64,000 bases of DNA from Novosphingobium fluoreni (GTDB taxonomy: Bacteria > Pseudomonadota > Alphaproteobacteria > Sphingomonadales > Sphingomonadaceae): assembly GCF_014196615.1 (NCBI RefSeq), contig NZ_JACIDY010000002.1, positions 124,001-188,000 of the forward strand, read 5' to 3'. How positions within the stretch are numbered: position 1 is the stretch's first letter; every line of letters begins with the position of its first letter. Of the stretch, positions 56,349-64,000 are shown piece by piece. Below the pieces are notes generated by a model. The model did not search any database. It was not told the origin of the DNA and saw nothing but the letters and a program-made list of their open reading frames with translations. The position numbers and the translations under genes were made by a program.

Positions 56349-58285
56349 CACCCCTTCACGACCTGGCTGATGCGGTCGGCGTGGTGCGCGTCTGGGAGGA
56401 TGCCCAAAGCCGCCCGCAGACCGTGGCCGACGCGGTGCTGAGGACGATCCTGACCGCACTGGGCTTTCCGGCGGCTGACGACACCGAGGTGGCGGCAAGC
56501 CTTGCCCGGGTGGCAGACGAGCAGGCGCAGGTGCCAACTTATCTGGCGGGCGACGTGGGAGAGCCGCTGCCGCTGCCGCAAAGCCTTGCGCATGAGACGA
56601 CCGCGATCCTCTCGCTGGAGGATGGGCGCGAGCGGCATCTGGCCATCGCATCCGGTATGCTGCCCGCCATCGCCGAGACGGGATACCACCGCTTGCGGAT
56701 CGCCAATGCCGAGCTGGCGCTGATCATCGCGCCGCCGCGCTGCCTGCTGCCCGCCGATCTCAGCGCTGCCGCCGCATCCCACATGTGGGGGATCGCGATC
56801 CAGCTGCCGTCGCTTCGGGAACGGGCCACCGCTTATGGCGATTTGGCCGATCTGCGCCATGCCGTCACCCTGCTGGCGGGGCAGGGGGCGGACGCGATTG
56901 CGATCAGCCCCGTTCATGCGCCGCCACCGGGTCAGCGGGCGTTCTATCCCTATTCGCCGTCCAGCCGGCTATTCCTCAATCCCGCCTTGGCTCAGGCTCC
57001 CGGCGGTGAGAGCAAGGCCTTGATAGATTGGTCCAGCGCGCTTGCCGCTCAGACCCAGGGCCAGCGGCAGGCCTTTGCGCGCCTGACCGAAACGGACCGT
57101 GCGCAACTGGAGCAGTGGGCGGTCGGCAAGGGTGATCACTTGACCCGCCACGCCTTGTTCGATGCTTTGGCACTGCATTTAGGCAGCGCTGACTGGCGTT
57201 CCTGGCCGCAGGATTACCGGTTTCCCGATGGCGTTCCGGTACAGCAATTCGCGCGTGAGCATCCGGAGGAAATCGCGTTTCACCTGTTCGGCCAGTGGCA
57301 GGCCGAACAGGCTCTCGGCACGGTCCAATCTGACGCCAAGCGCGGCGGGATGGCGATCGGGTTGATCGCGGACTTGGCGGTAGGCGTTGATCCCGGCGGC
57401 AGCGATGGCTGGTCGATGCAGGATGCGATGCTGACCGGCCTGACGATCGGCGCGCCGCCCGATCCGTTGGGGCCAGACGGACAGAACTGGGCCCTCACCA
57501 GCTTTTCGCCGCAGGGCTTGCGCCGCACCGCCTTTGCGCCGTTCATCGCGATGCTGCGCGCGGCCTTGCGCCAGGCGGGGGGCGTTCGGATCGATCATGC
57601 TTTCGGCTTGTCCCGCCTTTGGGTGGTGCCACAGGGGGCTTCGGCCAGCGATGGCGCTTATCTGCGCTATCCCTTCGCGGACCTGCTGCGCGTGATCGCC
57701 CTGGAATCGCATCGTGCCGGGGCGGTGATCGTGGGGGAGGACCTGGGCACGCGCCCGCCCGGCTTCGTATCGCCGGTGGCCAGCAAAGGCATCCTTGGAA
57801 TGCGCGTCCTGTGGTTTGAGCGGGATGAGGATGGCTTTCGTGCCGCCGACGCTTTCCCCGCACAATCCGTCGGCATGACCGGCACGCACGATACCGCCAC
57901 GATCGCCGGATGGTGGACCGGCAATGACATTCAATGGAACCGCCGCCTGCAGCGCGGTGGCGACTGGCAAACCGAGGAGACAAACCGCATGGCCGATCGT
58001 TCGGTGCTCTGGTCCGTAATCGGCGACGACAAGCCGCAGCCGGCCATCGATGACCCCGCACCCGTGGTCGACGCCGCAGTGGCGCATCTGGCCAGCACCC
58101 CGACGGCGCTGGCCATCATCCCGCTGGAAGACCTGCTGGGCCTGGAGGAGCAACCGAATCTTCCGGGCACGATCGACCAGCACCCCAACTGGCGGCGGCG
58201 GCTTTCCGCGCCGCTGGCCGATCTGCTGGCCGATCCCAGCACCGCCCGCCGTGTCGCCAGCCTGATCGCCGCCCGCCCGGCATGA
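56345..58285 (+). CDS. malQ: 4-alpha-glucanotransferase
   Basis: A 646-residue GH77 amylomaltase that redistributes maltodextrin chains, supplying longer substrates for TreY. Family blocks are GIAIQLPSLRE, AISPVHAPPPGQRAFYPYSPSSR, GVRIDHAFGLSRLW (nucleophile Asp), IVGEDLGTRPPG (acid/base Glu) and MTGTHDTATIAGWW. ATG 56345 overlaps the treZ stop by ATGA; a frame opening at 56330 would extend it by five residues. It overlaps treY by 4 bp. Confidence 0.94.
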   Translation: MTPLHDLADAVGVVRVWEDAQSRPQTVADAVLRTILTALGFPAADDTEVAASLARVADEQAQVPTYLAGDVGEPLPLPQSLAHETTAILSLEDGRERHLAIASGMLPAIAETGYHRLRIANAELALIIAPPRCLLPADLSAAAASHMWGIAIQLPSLRERATAYGDLADLRHAVTLLAGQGADAIAISPVHAPPPGQRAFYPYSPSSRLFLNPALAQAPGGESKALIDWSSALAAQTQGQRQAFARLTETDRAQLEQWAVGKGDHLTRHALFDALALHLGSADWRSWPQDYRFPDGVPVQQFAREHPEEIAFHLFGQWQAEQALGTVQSDAKRGGMAIGLIADLAVGVDPGGSDGWSMQDAMLTGLTIGAPPDPLGPDGQNWALTSFSPQGLRRTAFAPFIAMLRAALRQAGGVRIDHAFGLSRLWVVPQGASASDGAYLRYPFADLLRVIALESHRAGAVIVGEDLGTRPPGFVSPVASKGILGMRVLWFERDEDGFRAADAFPAQSVGMTGTHDTATIAGWWTGNDIQWNRRLQRGGDWQTEETNRMADRSVLWSVIGDDKPQPAIDDPAPVVDAAVAHLASTPTALAIIPLEDLLGLEEQPNLPGTIDQHPNWRRRLSAPLADLLADPSTARRVASLIAARPA

Positions 58286-60696
58286 GGCCGACCGCCACCT
58301 ATCGCCTGCAACTGCACGCGGGCTTCACCTTCGCCGATGCGCAAGCCGTGGTGCCGTATCTGGCGCGGCTGGGCGTGAGCCACCTCTACGCCTCACCCAT
58401 CACCGCCGCGGCCAAAGGATCGACTCATGGCTACGACGTGATCGACCCCACGCAGGTCAATCCCGAGCTGGGGGGTGAGGACGGGCTGCTCAGCCTCGTC
58501 GCCACGCTGAAGGAGCATGGCCTGGGCCTCATCATCGACATCGTGCCCAATCACATGGGCGTTGCCGGGGATGAGAACCTGTGGTGGCTGGACGTGCTGG
58601 AGCATGGCGAGGGCAGCACCTTTGCGCCGGTCTTCGATATCGACTGGCGCGAAAAGGTGGCATTGCCGGTGGTGGGCACGCCTCTGCCGCAAGCCTTGGA
58701 CGATGGCGCGATCAAGCTGGTGCGCCGCGGATCGGGTCTTGGCATTCAACTTTACGATGGCGCGATATATCCCGTTCGGGCCGATGATCCGGACCTCGCC
58801 GGGGACCTTGACGATGCCATCGCGCAACATGCGCCGGATCGGGAGGAGGGCCGCAAGGCGCTGATGGCGCTGCTCGATCGCCAGTATTATCGCCTGATCT
58901 ATTGGCGCGCCGCGAACGACGAACTCAACTGGCGGCGGTTCTTCTCGATCAATGAATTGGCCGGTGTTCGGATCGAAGACCCTGCCGTGTTCGAGCGGAC
59001 CCACGCGTTGTATTTCGACTTGTTCCGTCGCGGATTGATCGATGGGGTTCGAGTGGATCATGTCGATGGTCTGAGCGATCCCGCCGGCTATTGCCGCCGC
59101 CTGCGCGAACGCTTCGCCGAGATCGCACCGGATCGGCCCGCCTACGTCGTCGTCGAGAAAATCCTGGCGGCGGACGAACCCTTCGCCACGGACTGGCAGA
59201 TCGAAGGCACCAGCGGCTACGACTTCATGCGCGAAGTGTCCGAAGTGCTCCATGAGCCTTCCGGACAGGCGCCGCTCGGGGCCTTGTGGGAAGCGGTCAG
59301 CGGCCGCAGCGCCGCGTTCGCCGATGAGGCGGTCCCCGCAAGACAGGACCTGCTCTCCTGGCAGTTCGAGGGCCAGCTGGAGGCTTGCGTGGCGAGCTTC
59401 CACGCGCTGGCGCTGCATGCGGGCGAGGGGTGGATCACGAAGGGCATGTTGCGCCGCGCGATTGAGCGCTTGCTCTGGGTATTCCCGGTCTATCGCACGT
59501 ATGCCACCGCCACCGGCGCGCCTGATGCCGATGCGAAAGTCCGGGCCGAGGCGCGGGAGGCCGCGTTGCCGCTGATGCCTCCCGGCGAAATCCTCGTGCT
59601 GGACGCGGTTCTGGACTGGCTGGCCGGAGATGGCGGAGCGCCTGCGGCCGACGCGGTGCGCCGATTCCAGCAATTGTCCGCACCGATCGCGGCCAAGGGC
59701 GTGGAGGACACCGCGTTCTATCGCCACGGCGTGCTGCTTTCGGCGAACGACGTCGGCTTCGATCCCGATGGCATGGCCTGCCCGATCGCGACGTTTCACC
59801 AGGCGATGCAGCACCGGGCCGAACGAACGCCGTTCGCAATGCTGGCCACCGCCACGCATGACCACAAACGCGGCGAGGATGCGCGTGCCCGGCTGGCGGT
59901 GCTGAGCGCGATTCCGGAGGAATGGTCACGCCGGTTGGAAGACTGGCTGGCGCTGGCGGCCCGGCACGCACCGGGTGTCGATCCTGCCGATGCCTACCTG
60001 CTGCTGCAGACCCTGGTCGGCGCATGGGAGCCGGGGGATGATACGCTGTTGCCCCGCCTGCACGATTGGCAACGCAAGGCCTTGCGCGAAGCCAAGCTGC
60101 GCTCATCCTGGGAGGACCCGGACGAGGCGTACGAGGGGCAATGCCACGATCTCGCCGCCGCGCTGCTGGAAGACCCCACGTTCCAGCAGGATTTCGGCCG
60201 GTTCATGGCGCAATTGGCGGCTCCGGCGCTTGCGAACACAATGGCGCAGACCGCGCTGCACCTGCTGTCGCCCGGCGTTCCCGATATCTACCAAGCCTGC
60301 GAGCTGATGGACTATTCCATGGTAGATCCCGACAATCGCCGTCCGGTGGACTTCGCATCCCGGCAGGCCTTGCTGGAGAGCGGCACGGGCGCCAAAAAGC
60401 TGCATTTGACGCGCGGTTTGCTGGACTTGCGCCGCACGTCCACCGCCATCCGTGAGGGCGATTACGAGCCGCTTTCGGTCTCCGGCAAACGGGCCGAACA
60501 CGTGCTGGCCTTTGCCCGGAACAACGGCGGTGAGCGAGTGGTCTGCGCAATGGCGATCCGGTTGGGTGCGGTCCTGTTCGGGCACGAACAGCCGTTTCCC
60601 CCGCCAGACTGGTGGGGCGATACGGTGATCGAAGATGGCGCTAGAAAGCACCAAGCCAGCGCGCTGTTCGCCGACGATGTCGTCTCCACAATCTGA
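58282..60696 (+). CDS. treY: Maltooligosyl trehalose synthase
   Basis: An 804-residue GH13 intramolecular transglucosylase that turns the reducing end of maltodextrin into a trehalose unit. It begins TATYRLQLHAGFTFADAQ. Further signatures are LGVSHLYASPI, IVPNHMGVAGDENLWWLDVLE, GVRVDHVDGLSDPAGYC (nucleophile), VVEKILAADE (acid/base) and TATHDHKRGEDARARL. Last of the coupled operon, followed by a hairpin at 60697. Confidence 0.96.
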   Translation: MRPTATYRLQLHAGFTFADAQAVVPYLARLGVSHLYASPITAAAKGSTHGYDVIDPTQVNPELGGEDGLLSLVATLKEHGLGLIIDIVPNHMGVAGDENLWWLDVLEHGEGSTFAPVFDIDWREKVALPVVGTPLPQALDDGAIKLVRRGSGLGIQLYDGAIYPVRADDPDLAGDLDDAIAQHAPDREEGRKALMALLDRQYYRLIYWRAANDELNWRRFFSINELAGVRIEDPAVFERTHALYFDLFRRGLIDGVRVDHVDGLSDPAGYCRRLRERFAEIAPDRPAYVVVEKILAADEPFATDWQIEGTSGYDFMREVSEVLHEPSGQAPLGALWEAVSGRSAAFADEAVPARQDLLSWQFEGQLEACVASFHALALHAGEGWITKGMLRRAIERLLWVFPVYRTYATATGAPDADAKVRAEAREAALPLMPPGEILVLDAVLDWLAGDGGAPAADAVRRFQQLSAPIAAKGVEDTAFYRHGVLLSANDVGFDPDGMACPIATFHQAMQHRAERTPFAMLATATHDHKRGEDARARLAVLSAIPEEWSRRLEDWLALAARHAPGVDPADAYLLLQTLVGAWEPGDDTLLPRLHDWQRKALREAKLRSSWEDPDEAYEGQCHDLAAALLEDPTFQQDFGRFMAQLAAPALANTMAQTALHLLSPGVPDIYQACELMDYSMVDPDNRRPVDFASRQALLESGTGAKKLHLTRGLLDLRRTSTAIREGDYEPLSVSGKRAEHVLAFARNNGGERVVCAMAIRLGAVLFGHEQPFPPPDWWGDTVIEDGARKHQASALFADDVVSTI

Positions 60697-60729
60697 CCGT
60701 GCGCTGCCGATCCAGCCACAGCCGCACGG
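60697..60729 (+). terminator. Hairpin immediately after treY
   Basis: CCGTGCG pairs with CGCACGG across a 19-base loop that contains a further CTG/CAG pair. It starts at the base after the treY stop. It ends in TTCAAT with only a short T-run, so termination strength is uncertain. Confidence 0.5.
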
Positions 60730-60740
60730 TTCAATAAGGA

Positions 60741-60776
60741 CTGTCCTACAGGCCCCGGTTCGTGACAGACGGGGCC
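60741..60776 (+). promoter_or_regulatory. Possible H-type pseudoknot leader of the amidohydrolase gene
   Basis: GGCCCCG (60751-60757) pairs with CGGGGCC (60770-60776), and CTGTC (60741-60745) pairs with GACAG (60764-60768), which lies in the loop of the first stem. The order fits an H-type pseudoknot or two exclusive folds, 28 bases before the start codon. A DNA dyad AGGACTGTCCT (60737-60747) overlaps it. No known riboswitch class is recognised. Confidence 0.35.
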
Positions 60777-60804
60777 CAACGATTCGCTACCGAAAGGCCG
60801 CGCC

Positions 60805-62127
60805 ATGAGCATCGCACCCGAACTCGTCCTCACCGGTGGCCTCGTCCACACGCCGTCCGGATCGATCCATGCCGACGTCGCCGTGCGCGAGGGCAAGATC
60901 ATCGGCATCGGCAGCTATCCCGATGCGGCCCGGCGGATCGACTGCACCGGGCTGGATGTGCTGCCCGGCGTGATCGACAGCCAGGTCCATTTCCGCGAGC
61001 CCGGGCTGGAGCACAAGGAGGACCTGGAAAGCGGCAGCCGCGCCGCGGTGCTGGGCGGCATCACCGCGGTGTTCGAAATGCCCAACACCAATCCCAACAC
61101 CGACACCGCCGATCGCGTGCTGGACAAGCTTTCGCGCGCGCATCACCGCATGTTCTGCGACCATGCGTTCTACGTCGGCGCGACGGCGGACAATGCCGAG
61201 AACCTGGCCGAGCTTGAGCGTATTCCCGGCACGGCCGGGGTGAAGATCTTCATGGGCGCATCCACCGGCAGCCTCCTGGTGGCGGAGGACGATGCGCTGG
61301 CGCGGGTGCTGGCGAGCGGTCGCCGCCGCGTGGCCATCCACGCCGAGGACGAGCCCCGCATGAACGACCGCAAGGGTGAGAGGGTGGAGGGCGATCCGTC
61401 CAGCCACCCCGTCTGGCGTGACGATGAAAGCGCGATGCTGGCCACGCGGCGCATCGTGCGCCTGGCGCGGGAGGCGCGGCGGCCGATCCACGTGCTGCAC
61501 ATCACCACGCCCGCCGAACTGGAATTCCTGTCCCACCACCGCGATGTCGCCACGTGCGAAGTGACGCCCCAGCATCTCACCCTCGCGGCCGAAGAGGCCT
61601 ATCCGCGGCTGGGCACATATGCGCAGATGAACCCGCCGATCCGCTCGGGCGCGCATCGCGATGGGCTGTGGCACTGGCTGAACCAGGGCGTGCCCGATGT
61701 ACTGGGCTCAGACCACGCGCCGCACACGATCGAGGAAAAGAGCAAAACCTATCCCAACAGCCCCAGCGGGATGCCCGGCGTGCAGACGCTGCTGCCGCTG
61801 ATGCTGGACCATGTCGCCCATGGCCGCATGACGCTGGAGCGGCTGATCGACATGACCAGCGCGGGCGTGCAGCGCGTGTTCGGTCTGGTGGGCAAGGGGC
61901 GCATCGCGGCCGGCTATGACGCCGATTTCACCGTGGTTGACCGCAAGGGCACTTTCACCGTGGCGGAGGACTGGCTGGAAAGCCGCTGCGGTTGGTCGCC
62001 GTTCACCGGCATGGAATTGAAAGGCCGCGTCGTCGGCACGATCATTCGCGGCGAGTCTGCAATGTGGGAAGGCCAACTGGCCAACCAGGCACAGGGTCAG
62101 CCCCTGCGATTCGCCGGCGCGCTATAA
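60805..62127 (+). CDS. Dihydroorotase-like amidohydrolase
   Basis: A 440-residue class-I dihydroorotase/allantoinase-type amidohydrolase. The active-site series reads IDSQVHFREPG, VKIFMGASTGSL (Lys to be carbamylated), AIHAEDE, HVLHITT and GSDHAPH. The first metal His of HxH is replaced by Gln (QVH). I recall this D-x-Q-V-H form in an alphaproteobacterial subgroup labelled dihydroorotase, but its substrate may differ. It is not next to pyrB. The end is 3 bp from a convergent transporter gene. Confidence 0.88.
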   Translation: MSIAPELVLTGGLVHTPSGSIHADVAVREGKIIGIGSYPDAARRIDCTGLDVLPGVIDSQVHFREPGLEHKEDLESGSRAAVLGGITAVFEMPNTNPNTDTADRVLDKLSRAHHRMFCDHAFYVGATADNAENLAELERIPGTAGVKIFMGASTGSLLVAEDDALARVLASGRRRVAIHAEDEPRMNDRKGERVEGDPSSHPVWRDDESAMLATRRIVRLAREARRPIHVLHITTPAELEFLSHHRDVATCEVTPQHLTLAAEEAYPRLGTYAQMNPPIRSGAHRDGLWHWLNQGVPDVLGSDHAPHTIEEKSKTYPNSPSGMPGVQTLLPLMLDHVAHGRMTLERLIDMTSAGVQRVFGLVGKGRIAAGYDADFTVVDRKGTFTVAEDWLESRCGWSPFTGMELKGRVVGTIIRGESAMWEGQLANQAQGQPLRFAGAL

Positions 62128-62130
62128 GTT

Positions 62131-63030
62131 TTACGACGCGGACGCGCGCGCTTTGCGGCTGACCAGCAGATCCCAGCAGAACACCGCGATCGCTGCCCAG
62201 ATGAAGACGAAGCTGACAAGCTGCACCGGCCGCAGCGGTTCGTGGAAGACGAAGACGCCCAGCACGAAGATCAGCGTGGGCGCCAGGAATTGCACGAAGC
62301 CCAGCGTGGAATAGCTCATCCGCCGGGCCGCGGCGGCGAACAGCATGAGGGGCAATCCCGTGACCACGCCGGCTGCGGCCAGCGTCACGTCGATCGTGGT
62401 GGAATGGCCCAGCGAGATGCCGGCCGGTTGGGCGGCCTGCCAGCCCACCAGCGCCAGCGCGGGCAGGGCCAGCACCAGCGTCTCCACCGTCAGGCCGGGC
62501 AGCGCGTCCACCACTGTCAGCTTGCGCACCAGGCCATAGCCGCAGAAGCTGACCGCCAGCCCCATGCTGATCCACAAGGTGTTGAGCGCCCCCAGCGCCA
62601 GAATCGCGACGCCGATCGCGGCCAGGGCCACCGCGATCCATTGCCGCCGCGTCAGCTTCTCGTTCAGGAAAAGCGTGCCGGCCACCACGTTCATCAGCGG
62701 ATTGATGTAATAACCCAGGCTTGCCGCGAAGACATGGTCGGTGGCGATGGCCACCACGTAGATCAGCCAGTTCGTTCCGATCAGGCAGGCGCTGGCGGCA
62801 AGCGCCAGCAGCGTCTTGCGCGTGGTGAAGGCCGCACGCAGCTGCGATCCTTGCCGCAGAAAAAGCACCAGCAGCAGGCAAGTCGGCAAGGTGAACAGGA
62901 TTCGCCAGCCAACCATCTCGAACGGCGGCACATCATGCAGCAGGCGGAAATAGAGCGGAAACAGCCCCCAGCACAGGTAAGCTGCCAAGGCATAAGGCAA
63001 TCCGCCGCCGCGCTGTTCGATGGTGTTCAT
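62131..63030 (-). CDS. rarD: RarD-type EamA transporter
   Basis: A 299-residue inner-membrane protein with about ten helices in two EamA repeats. RarD features are AYLCWGLFPLYFRLLHDVP near the N terminus, VVGWRILF-like, SLGYYINPLMNVVAGTLFLNEKL and FVQFLAPTLIFVLGVFVFHEPL. The transported substrate of RarD proteins is not settled. ATG 63030 is used because the upstream part of the frame is polar and not conserved-looking. Confidence 0.9.
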   Translation of the reverse strand: MNTIEQRGGGLPYALAAYLCWGLFPLYFRLLHDVPPFEMVGWRILFTLPTCLLLVLFLRQGSQLRAAFTTRKTLLALAASACLIGTNWLIYVVAIATDHVFAASLGYYINPLMNVVAGTLFLNEKLTRRQWIAVALAAIGVAILALGALNTLWISMGLAVSFCGYGLVRKLTVVDALPGLTVETLVLALPALALVGWQAAQPAGISLGHSTTIDVTLAAAGVVTGLPLMLFAAAARRMSYSTLGFVQFLAPTLIFVLGVFVFHEPLRPVQLVSFVFIWAAIAVFCWDLLVSRKARASAS

Positions 63031-63198
63031 CCGCCGCGCTCTATGATCAGCGGTGTCGCGAAGCAACTGATCGACCGTGGAAACTCGGTTCATCGCAAAC
63101 TTCGTTTCTGACGACCGCGTTGCGATCTGTTCAGAATAAGTGGTCTAAAGATGAATGTGTAAGGCGGATCTCCCCAGTGCCGCCGCCAAGGAGAAACG

Positions 63199-63612
63199 AT
63201 GATGAACACTCTGCTCAAGATTTCCGCTCTCGCTGCTGCAAGCGCCACGCTGGCGACTGCGGTCCCTGCCACGGCAGCCGTCAGCTTTGCCGACAACGCG
63301 ACGACGTTTTCCGCCCCCGGCACCGAGACCTACAACAACTGGCGTGACCGTCGCGGGTATCGTGACGACTATCGCCGTGGTTACCGCGATGACTACCGCT
63401 ACAGCGGTCGCAACTGGCGCGGTAACGATGGCCGCTACTACTGCCGCCGCGGCAGCGGCACCACCGGCCTGCTGCTGGGCGGTGCGGGCGGCGCCCTCCT
63501 GGGCCGCTCGATCGACGGCGGACGGGACCGCACTCTGGGTACCGTGATCGGTGCCGCCGCAGGTGCCTTGGCCGGTCGCGCGATCGACCGTGGCGGTTCG
63601 CGCTGCCGCTAA
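63199..63612 (+). CDS. Glycine-zipper 2TM envelope protein
   Basis: A 137-residue exported protein: signal peptide to about residue 27 (ATAA), an Arg/Tyr/Asp-rich region with GYRDDYRRGYRDDYRY, and a C-terminal glycine-zipper pair (GTTGLLLGGAGGALLGRSID and GTVIGAAAGALAGRAID). Typical of the glycine-zipper 2TM (rickettsia 17-kDa-like) domain. AAGGAG precedes two adjacent ATGs (63199 and 63202). Probable outer-membrane-associated structural protein. Confidence 0.88.
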   Translation: MMNTLLKISALAAASATLATAVPATAAVSFADNATTFSAPGTETYNNWRDRRGYRDDYRRGYRDDYRYSGRNWRGNDGRYYCRRGSGTTGLLLGGAGGALLGRSIDGGRDRTLGTVIGAAAGALAGRAIDRGGSRCR

Positions 63613-63957
63613 TACCTGATGACCGGTTTTCCCGCGCGGACGGCGACGCGCGGGGGAACGGCGGGGTGACCGCGACGCTCTAGCGTTGCGAACCGCGCCG
63701 GGAGGGCGTCCCCCCACTCCTGCGGGGGCGTCCTCCTTGGCGTGTCTGCGCGAGACGCGCCTATTTGCTTGGCCGTGGTTTACGCTTCGTTGCACGGGCA
63801 TCCCGGAACGGGACGGCACGGCTATTAACCAAGACTTTCCCAAAATCCTTATGCATTCCTCGCCATGGCTGATCGCCAGTCGGGCCTGCACGTCAGGCCC
63901 GAGTAGTGAGACAGGCCCCGAGGCGAAGGTCGCCCGGCTGGTAAGGATGCGTCGACG
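63613..63957. other. 345-bp gap between the glycine-zipper gene and the window end gene
   Basis: Apart from the terminator at 63701-63736 I see no gene here; open frames are fragmentary. The part after about 63800 is A+T-richer and likely holds the promoter of the gene starting at 63958. Confidence 0.5.
63701..63736 (+). terminator. Strong hairpin after the glycine-zipper gene
   Basis: GGAGG-GCG-T-CCCCC against GGGGG-CG-T-CCTCC forms a near-perfect stem of about 12 bp with a 7-8 base loop. It is followed by TTGG without a long T-run. Strength and position favour termination of the glycine-zipper transcript. Confidence 0.65.
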
Positions 63958-64000
63958 ATGTTGAACAAGGCCCGTTTCGTGCTCAACGGCAGCACCGCCG
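63958..64000 (+). CDS. 5' end of a gene cut by the window
   Basis: ATG 63958 opens MLNKARFVLNGSTA, which runs off the window edge in frame. AAGGA lies 12 bases upstream. Fourteen residues are too few to identify a family. The start is plausible only because a promoter-like A+T-richer stretch precedes it. Confidence 0.35.
   Translation, partial: MLNKARFVLNGSTA

Overview
The window reads as ordinary chromosome of a G+C-rich alphaproteobacterium, most likely a sphingomonad (Sphingomonas/Novosphingobium group). This is an inference from several signs: a type-2 ArgC, a DUF4169 gene, a LOV/HWE kinase paired with a single-domain receiver, a serC-serA operon with a structured leader, EcfG-type promoter candidates, and intergenic palindromes of the kind common in alphaproteobacteria. 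I saw no insertion sequence, phage gene, CRISPR array, rRNA or tRNA. Genes are tightly packed and many neighbours overlap by 4 bp (ATGA).

Layout. 0-11 kb: tail of an unknown gene, purT, an orphan histidine kinase, a secreted Arg/Trp repeat protein, a convergent terminator, then glnB-glnA (minus strand, with a sigma-54-like promoter), argC coupled to an SH3-only protein and an M17 aminopeptidase, a lipoprotein, map, and a CDP-alcohol phosphatidyltransferase. 11-18 kb (minus): a 59-aa orphan gene and a complete biotin operon bioF-bioH-like-bioC-bioD-bioA, preceded by a HerA-like ATPase, a DUF4169 gene and a 66-aa gene. 18-25 kb: envelope and stress genes, and a LOV histidine kinase/receiver/small-protein triad. 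25-30 kb: serC-serA, hisZ and an SDR. 30-38 kb: M28 peptidase, stress-type small membrane proteins, DUF389 and CLC channel proteins, MarR-DUF3253, DUF2252, and a DUF4287 remnant. 38-44 kb: a PAS-GGDEF-EAL protein and an M1 aminopeptidase.

44-52.5 kb is the most coherent accessory block. Seven consecutive minus-strand genes (PepSY protein, DUF2271, DUF4198, ApbE, Fiu-type TonB receptor, PiuC-type dioxygenase, FMN alpha-hydroxy-acid oxidase) face a divergent tonB across a Fur-box-like palindrome. The DUF2271 protein carries a canonical ApbE flavinylation motif. My reading is an iron-regulated catecholate-siderophore uptake system joined to an extracytoplasmic flavin/haem electron chain that reduces the imported iron.

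52.5-60.7 kb: a four-gene coupled operon glgX-treZ-malQ-treY converts alpha-glucan to trehalose. 60.8-64 kb: a dihydroorotase-like amidohydrolase whose HxH motif reads QxH, a RarD-type transporter, a glycine-zipper protein with a strong terminator, and the first codons of a further gene.
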